Below, piece after piece: positions 1 through 11,933 of a stretch of 64,000 bases of DNA (position 1 is the first letter of the stretch; every line of letters begins with the position of its first letter). The stretch is from positions 36,672,501-36,736,500 of the forward strand of contig CM057469.1 in NCBI GenBank assembly GCA_030035585.1. The letters run 5' to 3'. The stretch comes from Dugong dugon (Eukaryota; Chordata; Mammalia; Sirenia; Dugongidae). The notes beneath the pieces were generated by a model. That model saw nothing but the letters and a program-made list of their open reading frames with translations. It was not told the origin of the DNA and did no database searches. A program made the translations under genes and the position numbers.

Positions 1-71
1 CTGCAGTTATCTTTGCTAAAATAGTCTATCGTATATTCACCATTTTACCTGCACATGGCTTCTTTTTATCA

Positions 72-225
72 GGTATAATAATAGCTAACATTTATTGAGT
101 GCTTATTGTGTGCTCAGCACTGTGCCCATACGTAATGTTTTGTGCGAATCATTTCCTTACATATGAGGAAACTGGCACAAGGAAGTTAAGGAACTTGCAT
201 GTGGAATTTGAAGTTAGAATTCATG
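72..225 (-). repeat. MIR SINE relic
   Basis: The plus strand reads like the reverse complement of the MIR tail and body: a 'taacatttattgagtgctta' block, then 'gtgctcagcactgtgcc', then 'atgaggaaactggcac'. It is an ancient mammalian-wide tRNA-derived SINE, diverged and incomplete. Confidence 0.75.
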
Positions 226-1171
226 CAGGGAAGCTACATTGAGTCCCACTGCCTTGCATTTTTGCTTTCAGCCCTTCCTTCATAACCTCACTGTTTTGTG
301 TAAATTCTTTGTCTTCCAGTATTCCCTCTTCTCCACTCCCTTATCCCATTTGGACTTCTGGTCTTTCCATGCTGTCTGAGTTCTATTTCCTCCCTTTTAT
401 TACCTGAGGTCTTTTTGGTATACTGCTTTCTGGTTCTCTGAACTCCTTCCTTATGCTTCTCTCCCTGCTCACTCTTTGCCCTTTTGTCATTGGCAGCTCC
501 TTGCAGATTACCTTCCTTGCTTTTTCCCTCTTCCTCTCTGTCCAACAAAGACTGCTTAGAAAGAGAGCAACCGCCTCCTCATGTGAACAAAAGATTCCAA
601 GAACCCTCTGTAGGTTGATTATTGATTTGCTTAACTGAAAAAAACTGATTAGAAAACAAAATACCCTTAAGTATTAGCCACTTCTTCTGTGGTTGAGTAT
701 TTCTACTAATGTCAGAGAGACATTATGCATTAATGTTACAGTATTAGTAGCTCTGATGGTGACTGCCTTCAAATTAATTTTATTTACTGATTTCTATCTC
801 CAAGGTCCTAACTAACTAATACTGCAATATTTCGCATAAAGGAAGACAAAACCCCTGAAAGCTCATTATGTTACAGGCTTGTTTTATTTCAGGATCCTGT
901 TACTTTCATGGATCTTAGTTTCATCATATTTAAAAAGCCAGTTTTATATATTTTATACTTTTAAAGTTCCAAATTGTGCTTAGAAAATATATTATGATTT
1001 AACTTTTTCATTTTTTTTTTAAGCTTGGAACTAATTGATTTGTATTTTTTGTTTAGTGTTTACAGTACTTGAGCAAGTAAGAATATAATCATTCAGTTAA
1101 GGAAGGGTGAGGTTATATATGAAAATATATAAACCTAACTGCATATGTTTATAGAAATGTTTATTTTCCAT
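226..1171. other. AT-rich stretch without recognisable gene
   Basis: I see no gene, no conserved reading frame and no repeat I can name. Short open frames at 288-548 and 453-638 overlap on opposite strands, have no recognisable protein features and look accidental. A T-run lies near 1009-1020. Confidence 0.5.
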
Positions 1172-1425
1172 GTTGTTGTTCATTGCCATCGAATCAGCTT
1201 TGACTTATGGCAGAGTGAAGTATAATAGAATGAAATTTTGCCCAGTCCCGTACCATCTTCATGATCGTTGGAATGTTTAAGTCCATTGTTGTGGCTGTTG
1301 TATCAGTCCATTTCATTAAGGATTTCCTTCATTTTTGCTGACCCTCTGCTTTGACGAACATGATGTCCTTTTCTAGTGATTGGTCTTTCCTGATGACATG
1401 TCCAAAATAAGAGAGCCAAAATAAA
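1172..1425 (-). mobile_element. 5'-truncated RTE (BovB-like) LINE 3' end
   Basis: The segment starts with GTT repeats and continues with a degraded version of the tail and C-terminal coding region seen in the two near full-length RTE copies of this window. It aligns by eye with 2494-2720. The matching blocks include 'tgatgtcctt', 'gatgacatgtccaaa' and 'agtccat'. About 250 bp remain, so it is a dead 5'-truncated copy. I found no clear target-site duplication. Confidence 0.75.
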
Positions 1426-2337
1426 TGTTAGTTATATGCAATTATGTATGTAATATTCCCATGTTGGTTAAGTGTGTTAATTGATAAAGAAAACATGCTG
1501 AAATCAAATATGCTTTATAATTTTCCTCTTAATGATTTACCATTACTGTGTAGAGTCCATGGTAAATCTAATCAGTAAGTGAGATTCATTGAATCTTATG
1601 GGTATGGAAAATATGAAACAAAATTTTACTTGTGATAATTTAGCATTACTTTCTGCTCATAAAATGTAAGATTTAGCTCTTTGATATCTGTTATGTAATA
1701 CTAGACCATGACATAATCATTTTCATTGATTTCTATGTTTTATCAATTCTCTTCCCAGAGGAACAATCTCTTAGCTGATATTGGTTGGTAATGTGGTGTG
1801 GTGGATTGTAGTGCAACAGAAATTTTCTTTATATTCCAAATTCCTTTTGGATAACGTTAGGAATTAGTTATTGTTATAAATGAAATGGGTTTCTATACAT
1901 TAATAAGTTGTTATTATTTACCCAAAATTGTTTTTTCTTTTATTAAAGTTCAAAATATCACAATGCAACATGCAAAGTAGAACTAGTAGATTTTTTTTTT
2001 TTTCATTTCTTTGTGCAAGATTAGTTACTACATATAATGCATTATGTTCTAGGAAGTGGCTTAGATTATAATACTGTTCAGAATTTAGAAATTCAAGATT
2101 AAAGTTTTGTCATTTTTATGTGAATTAATACTTTTGAAAATAATAGCACAATAGAAAGATATTGTAATCTTCAAAGATTTTCAAATTAGTGTATATGGTT
2201 GATAAGACTTAGAACATTTAGGAAGAATAGAGACATTTTTTGGTCTAGAAAAATACATCATGTGGACCATTGTCTCTTACTATTTGACTTCAATATTTTG
2301 ATGTTTACAGGTGGCTAGATTATTTTATATAGAATTA
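1426..2337. other. AT-rich single-copy DNA
   Basis: No gene, RNA or recognisable repeat seen. Base composition is uniformly AT-rich. Confidence 0.45.
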
Positions 2338-2493
2338 TAGAGTGTTGTAGATTGAATTGTGTCCCCCAGAAATATGTGTCAACTTGGTAAGGTCATGATT
2401 CCCAGTATTGTGTGGTTGTCCTCCATTTTGTGATTGTAATTTTCCTATGTATTGTGAATCCTAATCTCTGCCTGTGGTTAATGAGGCAAGATT

Positions 2494-5400
2494 GTTGTTG
2501 TTGTTAGATGCTGTTGAGTCTGTTCCGACTCATAGCGACTCTGTGTACCACAGAACGAAACACTGCCCGATCCTGCACAGTGCTTACAGTTGTTACGCTT
2601 GCACCCATGGTTGCAGCCACTGTGTCAGTCCATCTCGTTGAAGTCTTCCTCTTTTTTGCTGACCCTCTATTTTACCAAGCATGATGTCCTTCTCCAGGGA
2701 CTGATCCCTTCTGACAACATGTCCAAAGTATGGAAGACATAGTCTCACCATCCTTTCTTCTAAGGCACATTGTGGTTGTACTTCTTCCAAGACAGATTTG
2801 TTTGTTCTTTTGGTCGTCTATGGTATATTCAATATTCTTTGCCAACACCATAATTCAGAGACGTCAGTTCTTCTTTGATCTTCCTTATTCATTATCTGAC
2901 TTTCGAATGCATATCACGTGATTGAAAATATCATGGCTTGGGTCAGGCGCACCTTAGTCTTCAAGATGACACCTTTGCTTTTCAACAGTTTAAAGAGGTC
3001 TTTTGCAGCAGATTTGCCCAGTGCAACACGTCTTTTGATTTCTTGTCTGCTGCTTCTGTGGGTGTTGATTGTGGATCCAAGTAAAATGAAGTCCTTGACA
3101 ACTTCAGTCTTTTCTCCGTTTATCATGATGTTGCTTATTGGTCCAGTTGTGAGGATTTTTGTTTTCTTTATGATGAGGTGTAATCCATACTGTAGGCTGT
3201 GGTCTTTGATCTTCATCAGTAAGTACTTCAGGTCCTCTTCACTTCCAGCAAGCAAGGTTGTGTCATCTGCATATCACAGGTCGTTAATGAGTCTTCCTCC
3301 AATCCTGATACCCCATTCTTGTTCATATAGTCCAGCTTCTTGGATTATTTTGCTCAGTATATAGATTGAATAGGTATGGTGAAAGGATACAACCCTGACA
3401 GACACCTTTCCTGACTTTAAACCACGCAGTATCCGCTTGTTCTGGCCAAGCAACTGCGTGTTTGTCTACATGCAGTTTCCTCATGAGCACAATTAAGTGT
3501 TTCGGAATTCCCATTCTTCATAATGTTATCCATAATTTGTTATGATTCACACAGTCAAATGCCTTTGTGTATTCAATAAAACACAGGTAAACATCTTCCT
3601 GGTATTCTCTGTCTTCAGCCAGGATCCAGTTGGCATCAGCAATGATAATTCCAGGTTCCATGTCCTCTTCAGAATCCAGCCTAAATTTCTGACAGTTCCC
3701 TGTTGATGTACTGCTGCAACCGCTTTTGGATGATCTTCACAAAATTTTACTTGTATGTGATATTAATGATATTGTTCGATAATTTCTGCATTTGGTTAGA
3801 TCACTTTTCTCTGGAGTAGGCATAAATGTGGATCTCTTCCAGTTGGTTGGCCAGGTAACTGTCTTCCAGATTTCTTGGCATAGACAAGTGAACACTTCCA
3901 GCGCTGCATCCGTTTATTGAAACATCTCAATTGATATTCCATCAATTCCTGGGGCCTTGATTTTCGCCATTGCCTTCAGTGCAGTTTGAACTTCTTCCTT
4001 CAGTACCATCGGTTCCTGATCATGTGCTACCTATTGAAATGGTTGAACATCGACCAATTCTGTCTTGGTATAATGATTCTGGGTATTCCTTCCATCTTCT
4101 TTTGATGCTCCCTGCATCATTTAAAATTCTCCCCATAGAATCCTTCAGTATTGCAACTTGAGGCTTGAATTTTTTCTTCAGTTCTTTTGGCTTGAGAAAT
4201 GCTGAGCGTGTTCTTCCCTCTTGGTTTTCTATCTCCAGCTCTTTGCACATGTCATTATAATGCTTTACTTTTTCTTCTTGAGCCACCCTTTGAAATCTTC
4301 TGTTCAGTTCTTTTACTTCATCATTTCTTCCTTTTGCTTTAGCTACTCGATGTTCAAGAGCAACTTTCAGAGTCTCTTCTGACATCCATTTTAGTCTTTT
4401 CTTTCCTTCTTGTCTTTTTAATGACCTCTTGCTTCATGTATGATGTCTTTGATGTCATTTCACAACTTGTCTGGTCTTCGATTATTAGTGTTTAGTGTGT
4501 TAAATCTATTCTTGAAATGGTCTCTAAATTCAGGTGGGATATACTCAAGGTTGTACTTTGGCTCTCGCAGACTTATTCTAATTTTCTTCAGTTTCAACTT
4601 GAACTTGCATATGAGCAATTGATGGTGTGTTCTGCAGTTGGCCCCTGGCCTTGTTCTGACTGATGATATTGAGCTTTTCCATCGTCTCTTTCCACAGATG
4701 TAGTCAATTTGATTACTGTGTATTCCGTCTGATGAGGTCCATGTATATAGTTGCCGTTTATGTTGGTGAAAAAAGGTATTTGCAATGAGTAAGTCGTTGG
4801 TCTTGCAAAATTCTGTCAATCTCCGGCATCATTTCTATCACCAAGGCCATATTTTCCAACTACTGATCCTTCTTGTTTGTTTCCAACTTTTGCATACCAA
4901 TCACTGGTAATTATCAGTGCATCCTGATTGCATGTTCCATCAGTTTCAGACTGCAGAAGCTGGTAAAAATCTTCAATTTCTTCATCCTTGTCCTTAGTGG
5001 TTGGTATGTAAATTTGAATAATAGTCATATTATGTCAATAATATCCATAGTATGAACATTATTGTGTCACTGACAGCATTGTACTTCAGGATAGATCTTG
5101 AAATGCTCTTCAAGTTGTCATTCCTGTCATAGTAGACCATATGATTGCCTGATTCAAAATGGCCAATACCAGTCCATTTCAGCTCACTAATGCCTAGGAT
5201 ATTGATTTTTAATGCATTCCATTTCATTTTTGATGATTTCCAATTTTCCTAGATTCATACTTTGTACATTCCAAGTTCTGATTATTAATGGATGTTTGCA
5301 GCTGTTTCTTCTCATTTTAAGCCATGCCACATCAGCAAATGAAGGTCTGGAAAGCTTGACTCCATCCACATCATTAAGGTCGGCTCTACTTTTAGGAGGC

Positions 5401-5689
5401 AGCTCTTCCCCAGTCATCTTTTGAGTGCTTTCCAACCTGGGGGGGCTCATCTTCCAGCACTATATCAGACAGTGTTCCACTGCTATTCATAAGGTTTTCA
5501 CTGGCTAATTCTTTTCAGAAGTAGACTGCTAGGTCCTTCTTCCTAGTCTGTCTTAGTCTGGAAGCTCAGCTGAAACCTGCCCTCTATGGGTGACCCTCTT
5601 GGTATCTGAATACTGGTGTCATATCTTCCACCATCACAGCAACGCGCAATCCCCCCACAGTAAGACAAACTGACATACCCAAGTGGCGG
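2494..5689 (-). mobile_element. Near full-length RTE (BovB-like) LINE, copy 1
   Basis: This 3.2-kb insertion sits inside an LTR and is flanked by an 11-bp duplication, gaggcaagatt, at 2483-2493 and 5690-5700. The 3' end lies on the left and ends in a short GTT/CAA repeat instead of a long poly(A), as RTE elements do. Just inside it is a tail of the form 'gttccgactcatagcgac', which the AfroSINEs of this window share. The length matches full-length BovB/RTE (about 3.2 kb), and the 5' end coincides with that of copy 2. The single long ORF is broken by many stops and frameshifts, so it is non-autonomous today. Confidence 0.9.
2593..5450 (-). pseudogene. RTE endonuclease-reverse transcriptase ORF, broken (copy 1)
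   Basis: Running from 5450 down to 2593, the fragments follow RTE order. The APE-type endonuclease has 'RTWNVQSMN' near 5270, 'ILGISELKWTGIGHFESG' near 5180, and 'NQIDYICGKRRW' near 4690. The reverse transcriptase follows, with 'GCILSPYLFNLYTEQ' near 3380 and the catalytic YADD still encoded at 3262-3273. The C-terminus has 'YFGHVVRRDQSLEKDIMLGK' near 2690. The endonuclease nicks target DNA and the RT copies the LINE RNA at the nick. The open frame is cut into at least eight pieces by stops and frame changes. The span is about 950 codons, near the usual length of this family. Confidence 0.85.
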
Positions 5690-6134
5690 GAGGCAAGATT
5701 AGATTATGTTGAGGAGGATTGGGGTGGGATTGTAACACTCTTACTAAGGTCACATCCCTGATCCAATGTAAAGGGAGTTTTCCTGGGGTATGGCCTGTAC
5801 CACCTTTTATCTGACAAGAGATAAAAGGAAAGGGAAGCAAGCAGAGAGTTGAGGACCTCATACCATCAAGAAAGTAGTGCTAGGATCAGAGCCCATCCTT
5901 TGGACCCGGGGTTCCTGTGCAGAGAAGCTCTAGGTCTAGGGGAAGATTGATGACAAGGACCTTCCTCCAGAGCCAACAGAGAAAGCCTTCCCCTGGAGCT
6001 AACACCCTGAATTTGGACTTCTAGTCTACTAGACTGTGAGAGAATAAACTTCTATTTGTTAAAGCCATCCATTTGTGGTATTTCTGTTACAGCAGCATTA
6101 GATGACAAAGACATAGAGCTTATTGATGCCTAGG

Positions 6135-6590
6135 AACATGGATTCTTAGTGGGTTTTGGCTTGAGTCCCAGCCCATGTAGTTCAGACAATGTGACCCTGA
6201 GCTATGACTCTGAGACTCAGTTTCCTCAATTATAAAATGAGAATAGTGATGGTAATTATCCCATAGAGTTCTTGTGAAGGTAAGATGATAAAATTTGCAT
6301 AAAGAGTTTAGCACAGTGCCTGGCACATGTTGACATTCATTAAATGATGGTGGTGGTATGGTTAGGTGTCATCGAGTTGATTTCGACTCATAGTGACCCT
6401 GTGTAACAGAGTAGAACTGCCCCATAGGGTTTTCCAGGCTGTAATTTTTACGAGAGCAGATCACCAGGTCTTTCTCCTGCAGAACAGCTGGATAAGTTTG
6501 AACCACCAACCTTTCAGTTAAGAGTCAAGCATGTAACTGTTGCATCATCAGGGCTCTTTCATTAAATGGTAGCTGTTGCTAAGAGTAGAG
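6135..6590 (+). repeat. MIR SINE interrupted by an AfroSINE
   Basis: 6135-6346 matches plus-strand MIR: 'ctcagtttcctcaattataa', 'gtgaaggtaagatgataaaa', 'gcacagtgcctggcacatg' and 'cattaaatg'. An AfroSINE sits in the tail, and a few bases of MIR may continue after 6568. MIR is ancient and the AfroSINE clearly later. Confidence 0.8.
6347..6557 (-). repeat. AfroSINE, long form (copy a)
   Basis: Afrotherian tRNA-derived SINE in minus orientation: the tRNA-like head is at the right ('atcagggctctttc') and the RTE-like tail at the left. The internal block of about 45 bp is present. A perfect 11-bp duplication, ttcattaaatg, flanks it at 6336-6346 and 6558-6568. The insertion is in a MIR tail. Confidence 0.9.
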
Positions 6591-8389
6591 GTGGCAGCAG
6601 TTGTAGTACAGTTTAGTGAGAAAACCAGACAAACCTGAAACATATGGTATACCATTTAACACCTTCATGGCTTTCTCTTCATGTTTTTAGTCTCTATTTC
6701 TAGGACTCATTTTTAAGTTTATATATTATGATGTTATAAATTTTAGATCCTAATAACTTTTGGACTGTTTAGAGTCACAGTCATATAATCATAAAATTTT
6801 AGAGCTGGAAGGGAGTTTTGAGATCATTTAACCCAAACCTCTTATTTTGCAAGTGAGAAAACAACATCTGGAGAAGTTAAGTGATTTACCCAATGAAAAT
6901 TGGTTGTGGCAGGTTTCCTGATAGGTAGAATGATGTTCATTTTACTGCCGTATCCTGTCTCTCAATGTAACATTCAATTCAAGGTATCAACAGGTCCAGT
7001 TAGTATGATTGGTTCATTTGAGCCCCTTCTGTGTACCGGGTACTATGTTAAATGTTCCACATGAAAGTGTGAGAAATATACAGTTCCTACTATGCATACA
7101 TTCGTAGTAGAATGGAAGGAACTGATTCACAATCTCAGTAGAGTGATGAGTATTATAAAAGTGAGGTGTAGTAAGTACAATTAAAAAGGAGGCACAGGAA
7201 TTAAGATCAAGTGCCTACGTGGTACGTAATTTACATGCACTGCCATTTAGTGCTTACCATAACCCTTGAATATAGATACAACTCAGCCCCTGGTGGGAAG
7301 AAGCAGCACAGTGGCCCTGAATTTTAGTGAAAGAAATCAGTGCTCATCGAACTTGGGACTTCTACAAGAGATTTGATAGATAATCAGTTGATAGTGGAAA
7401 TGATGAATCATTGAGTCTCCACATTTTTTTTTCTGCAGCTGAAATTAAAAACCAGGTTGCTTTTTTGTAATTTTCTTTCTACAAATCCATTGCCTTAATT
7501 GAACAAAAGAAACTGAAAATTGTCTGATTTCTTAGGAGAGCAACCTTAGTGATGTAAACTGAGGAGTAAGCATTTCCCATTGCAGATAAATTTCTCTTGG
7601 GTTTCTTAATATCTTCTGAGTCAGAATCTAGGGCAGGGGCAAAAGCTTGGGAGAGACACAAAAGCTTCCATGTCCTACATTTTCTAAAATTTCTACATTT
7701 CTAAATTTGACTTGATGTTCCTGCTTCATTTACTTTCATCACTTGGGTTTTCCCCCCATGCCCTCATAGATCTTGTTAGTTACTTCTCTAGTGGGTGCAT
7801 AAAGCACTCTGATAAGGTTTAGTTCTATGAAAGTATATCAATGGCAAGTTGTCATTTGCTATTGTTGGTTATTAAAAAAAAAAAAAACATTTTGGAAGAG
7901 CAGCTATATGCTAACAATCAGGATACTTACTTAAAAATGTTTCTGTTGCCTGATAATTTCCTTTTGTGTTTCTAAAACACTTGGATGCTCTGGCCCTCAG
8001 ATAGGTTTCCAATGGGGACAAATTATGCCCATTTAGAAAATACTTACTATAGTATGTATGACCTCTTTTTGAGGGAAACTACCATGCTGGGGTTCTTAGG
8101 ATATCTATGAATCCTTTTTGAAAATTTTCCTTTCAATTTTGTGTAATGATGGAGTACATCTAGAGGATACTGAAGGTTTCTTTCATATCTAACATTTTGC
8201 TATTTTACTAGATAATCTTTGAAATGCCATAAATTGAAAAAGAGTTGTATAAAAATAATGTGCAGAACCATGCAAGTTATAATAGAAAATTATGTTGATT
8301 AAACTATGTATCATAACTTAGTGCTCTTCATAATTATTGAAATGTATATAAAATTGCATTTCCTGACATATTGTACTTTTCATAAGCAG
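6591..8389. other. Single-copy DNA with faint ancient repeat traces
   Basis: A short block at about 6790-6905 resembles an ancient SINE body ('gagctggaagggagttttga', 'agttaagtgatttaccc'). The rest shows no gene and no nameable repeat. The 60-residue open frame at 7479-7661 has no supporting features. Confidence 0.4.
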
Positions 8390-9369
8390 CAGGTACCCAA
8401 AAAAGTTCATGTAATCAGTATAAGCAGCTAGAACACCAGGAAGAAAATTGGCAACCAGGCTTATCCTATATAGTCAAGAAATTGGAGGATTCTTCTCTGG
8501 TGAAACTGACCTTACAAAAGAAAAGACTCCCTCTGAACTGGCCAGGTCACTGCCCCATCACCATACAGTGAGGCATACCATTCAGCAAACCCCAGTCAAG
8601 CCCTCAAAGCTTCCAGTCACTTTTTGGTTCCTTACTTTTAAATATAAGTAAACAACCAAGAATCATCACATGTTCAGGAAAGCTTTTATTGTGAATGAAG
8701 AAGACCACAAGACATAAACAGAAAACAAGAACTCAGGGGAAACAGAGATAATGCATAAGAAAATGTTTATAAACACACATAATTAATAGCATCCATAAGT
8801 ACAGGATGTTATTTATATTTTTTACAAACAGAATAACAAACACTCTTAGAAATTGAAGATATAATGGCAGAAATTTAAAAAAATTATTAGAAGAGTTGGA
8901 AGGTATAGTAAGGAATCTCTCAGAGAGTAGTACAAAAAGACAGTGGAAAAATAAAATAAAATTAGAGAATCAGTTTGGACAATAGGAGTTCCATGAAAAG
9001 AGGATAGAGAAGACAAGCTGAGGAAGAAATTATCGAAGAATCAACACAACAAAATTTCTTAGAAGCAAAAAATAATTCCAGATACAAAGACCTCACCAAG
9101 TACACAACAAAATGAATGAAATGTAGCCAATATCAAGATACTTTATTATGAAATTTCAGCATAACAAGAATTAAGAGAAGATCAGAGAAGCTTGGAGAGG
9201 AAAAAAAAACAGGTTGAATATAAAGATTCAGGAGTTAGAATGGTATCAGACTTCTCAACAGCAACTTTTTTTTTTTTAATAATTTTTCCTTTAAACTAAA
9301 ATTTCTCTAGTAGTAATCTTGCCAAATGCCCAAACAAATAAATGTTGTTACAGGGTATAGAGCTGGGCA

Positions 9370-9512
9370 GTAATAACAGTCAACATTCATGTTCTAGATG
9401 TTTTATTTGAGTATCATTTAACCTTCACAAATAATTCCCTAATGAGGTGTAATTATTATTTTCCCTCTTTTAATGATGAAGAAACTGAGGCCGAGAGAGG
9501 TTACGAAACATA
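9370..9512 (-). repeat. MIR SINE relic
   Basis: Reverse-complement MIR features: 'acagtcaacattcatg', 'atcatttaaccttcacaa', 'gatgaagaaactgaggcc' and 'gagaggtta'. It lies inside the HAL1 relic. Confidence 0.7.
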
Positions 9513-9515
9513 ACC

Positions 9516-9598
9516 CCCCCCGCCAAAAAAAACCCCATTGCTGTCGAGTCGATTCCGACTCATAGTGACCCTATAGGACAGGTTAGAACTGCCCCATC
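9516..9598 (-). repeat. AfroSINE 3' fragment (copy b)
   Basis: Only the tail half is present: 'attgctgtcgagtcgattcc' followed by 'gactcatagtgaccctatag' and 'agaactgcccca'. The tRNA-like head is missing. A C-run and an A-run mark the left boundary. Confidence 0.85.
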
Positions 9599-10200
9599 AA
9601 CAGCAGCTTTGAACAGAAGGAAATGCAGCATACACAATTGCAAGGGAAAGTTATTTCTAACTTAGAATTCTATATGCAAGTAAATTATTAAATATAAGGA
9701 TAAATATTTTCAAATATGTCAGGGTCTCAAAATATTTTGCTTTTCAGCACCCTTTCTTAGGAAGATACTGAAGCATGTTCTCCACAAGATTTTAGGAAAT
9801 GAGAGGATTCACACTGAAGATTGGTAAAGAGACATTCCAGGAAAACAGTTCTGCACCAAACCCAGAAATTGCTACTCCAAATTGGGATTAGTTGAAGAGA
9901 AGCCTCCAGGACACATGTCTCCAAGAAGAAAACAAAGCTAATAAATATATAAAGTGTCATGTATTCAGAGGAGGTTTTTTAGTTCTTTCAGTTTGGAGAT
10001 GAATTAATGAAAATATTCAAGCAAAAATGGCACAGTTATTAACTCTGGGAATAACAGAAAGCTGAATAAGAAAGGAAATATGACCATAGAACGCTACATG
10101 GCTTAGCTGTGAAATATGTTTAGTCATAATAATGAAAACAGTAAATATTGATTAACCTAAATTGGTGATATATGATACCAGGAGGATAGAAACTGTAAAA

Positions 10201-10262
10201 GTGTGTGTGTGCGCATGTGCTCATGTGCACATGTATGCACACAGTATGGGCATGTGCATGTG
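10201..10262 (+). repeat. Imperfect TG/CATG-rich simple repeat
   Basis: The run begins gtgtgtgtgtgcgc and decays into alternating purine-pyrimidine words (catgtgcacatgtatgcaca). Confidence 0.75.
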
Positions 10263-10317
10263 TTTGGGGTGGGGTGAGAGCTACATCCTCATCTTCCATA
10301 TTAGAAAGTTAATAGGT

Positions 10318-10532
10318 CAGGGGTTGGCAAACTGTGGCCTGGGGCCCAAATCAAGCCGCACCTGTTTTTATAAATAATGTTGTAATGGAACACAGCCAGC
10401 CCGATTTACTTATATATTGTCTGTGGCTGCTTTGCTGCTACAGTGGCAGAGTTGAGTATTGTGACAGAGACCATATGGCCCACAAAGTCTAAAATATTTA
10501 CTCTCTGACCCTTTGTTTGCAAACCCATGCTG
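10318..10532 (+). mobile_element. Non-autonomous hAT-type DNA transposon (short form)
   Basis: The left end 'caggggttggcaaact' pairs with the right end 'tttgcaaacccatgctg' as imperfect terminal inverted repeats of CAG...CTG type. The body has 'ggaacacagccag', 'tgtctgtggctgctttgct' and 'ctaaaatatttactctctg', shared with the longer copy at 48052-48388. I could not recover an 8-bp target duplication, and no transposase is encoded. Confidence 0.7.
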
Positions 10533-10742
10533 TGAACAACGATTAAAACTCAAATTAAAAAAATCAATAAATAGCAGTATACATATGTTATTTAGAAATA
10601 TGTATGTAAATCCAAGAAGAAATAGCTAAAAGAATTGAAAATGGTTACCTCAGGAATAGGAATCAGAAGTGGGGAGGGATAGGACAGAATACTGCTGCTT
10701 TTCATTTTAACCCAATAACACTATTTTAATACCATATGTATG

Positions 10743-11753
10743 TATTGCTTTGATAAAAAAATTTTAAATAAAATTGAGAAAATGTAAAAGTAGCTGTCAG
10801 AATTATGTTTGTTGATGAAGTGTTGCAATGTTATACTGGAGCTTCCATTGTATCATTAAAAATATGTGGAATTTAGCAAATATTTGAACTGAAGGCATCA
10901 GAAATGCCATAGAAAATGTATAGGTGTTAAAAAGTACCAGTACCTTCTAACACCCTATTCCCTACTCTATCAATTTTTATTATCTGCTTTTAGGGGACAG
11001 CTATAGAAGGTAGTTGATACTCACAGATATCCTTTCTAGTACTTGCAATGGTTTCAAAACTTCCATGCAGCAACTTCTTTTTACCACAGCTGTTAACAAG
11101 GAAAACAAAAAACTGATTTGCCGCTGTGGCACACTCTTGTGAAGGTGATAACAGTAAAAAGACCAGAAACCAGGCCAACAGAGAGGAAAAAATAAACGAG
11201 AGTTGCAGTGGTTCAAAGTGAATCAGATGGTTGCCCTGAGAGTCAGTAAACCCTATAACCTGATGGTAGACGATAAAAAGTACTGAATTTTTATTTAATA
11301 TTAACTATCTTTAATGTACTGTATTTTATATTCATCAAATAGTGTCATCTCTGTCACATAATTTTAAGTCTTTTTTAAAAACAGAAATGATAGTTTATTC
11401 AGTTTTGTATCCCCAACAGCATAGTATATTGCTTAGTAGATACCCAGTAAAGGCATGCTTTATCATGAATGGATTTTTCAGTGTCTGTGAAATGGCATGT
11501 TGTAGCTGCGGTTCAAAAGACTCTTAAATTTATAAGTGAATAAACAAACAATTGAATAAATAGAAGCGTTTCTCTTTCCTGATCTCACATATCTGTGGTT
11601 TGTGCTATTGATAATAAAGACCCAGCCATTATTCACTGTTGGAGGGAGAACTCATATCTTCCCCACACAATTCCAGCAGGACAGTGATGTTAAACCGAGG
11701 CTGGAGCCCCTTTTTTTCTTTATTATTATTTTTTCTAAATTGCAGCACCTTGG
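10743..11753. other. Single-copy DNA; possible old L2 end
   Basis: No gene seen. 11345-11480 resembles the 3' end of a degraded L2 LINE ('gtatccccaacagcatagta'), but the match is weak. Two overlapping minus-strand frames at 10990-11216 have no supporting features. Confidence 0.35.
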
Positions 11754-11762
11754 CAGAGAATA

Positions 11763-11924
11763 GGAAACCCTGGTGGTATAGTGATTAAAAGTTCGGCTAC
11801 TAACCAAAAAGGTTGGCAACTGGAATCCACCAGGTGCTCCTTGGAAACCCTATGGAGCAGTTCTGCTCTGTCCTATAGGGTTGCTGAGTCAGAATTGACT
11901 CAACGGCAACGGGTTTTGTTTGGA
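11763..11924 (+). repeat. AfroSINE, short form (copy c)
   Basis: The tRNA-like head 'accctggtggtatagtgatt' is followed by a B-box-like region near 'ggaatccaccagg', then directly by 'tgctccttggaaaccctatg', without the 45-bp internal block. It ends with 'caacggcaacgggttttg'. The duplication cagagaata flanks it at 11754-11762 and 11925-11933. Confidence 0.9.
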
Positions 11925-11933
11925 CAGAGAATA

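Larger units (their letters stand above)
2343..6113 (+). mobile_element. MaLR-like solo LTR split by an RTE insertion
   Basis: The LTR halves are 2343-2493 and 5701-6113, about 564 bp in total. It begins TG and ends CA. It is flanked by a perfect 5-bp duplication, tagag, at 2338-2342 and 6114-6118. TG...CA ends and a 5-bp duplication are what ERVL/MaLR LTRs make. The 3' half has the MaLR-type end: 'actgtgagagaataaac' with its AATAAA signal, then 'taaagccatcc' and 'tagatgacaaagaca'. No internal viral region is present, so it is a solo LTR. The interruption at 2494-5689 is an RTE LINE, which must be the younger insertion. The family name is inferred from the end sequences. It could be an afrotherian-specific relative of MLT1/MST. 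Confidence 0.8.
8400..10740 (+). mobile_element. HAL1 (half-L1) relic, interrupted
   Basis: Blocks at about 8690-9260 and 9600-10150 read like an old L1-type ORF1 with its surroundings: 'caacagcagctttgaacaga', 'ttctaacttagaattctata' and 'caccctttcttaggaagat'. 10550-10740 resembles its 3' region ('gaaaatggttacctcagga'). HAL1 elements encode only an ORF1-like RNA-binding protein. No frame survives. It is interrupted by a T-run, a MIR fragment and an AfroSINE tail between 9265 and 9600, and by a hAT element at 10318-10532. The start of the relic is uncertain. Confidence 0.6.

Noticed and set aside
453-638. Short open frame with a hydrophobic N-terminus
   Set aside because: 61 codons, overlapped by a frame on the other strand. 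No splice or promoter context and no protein family resemblance.
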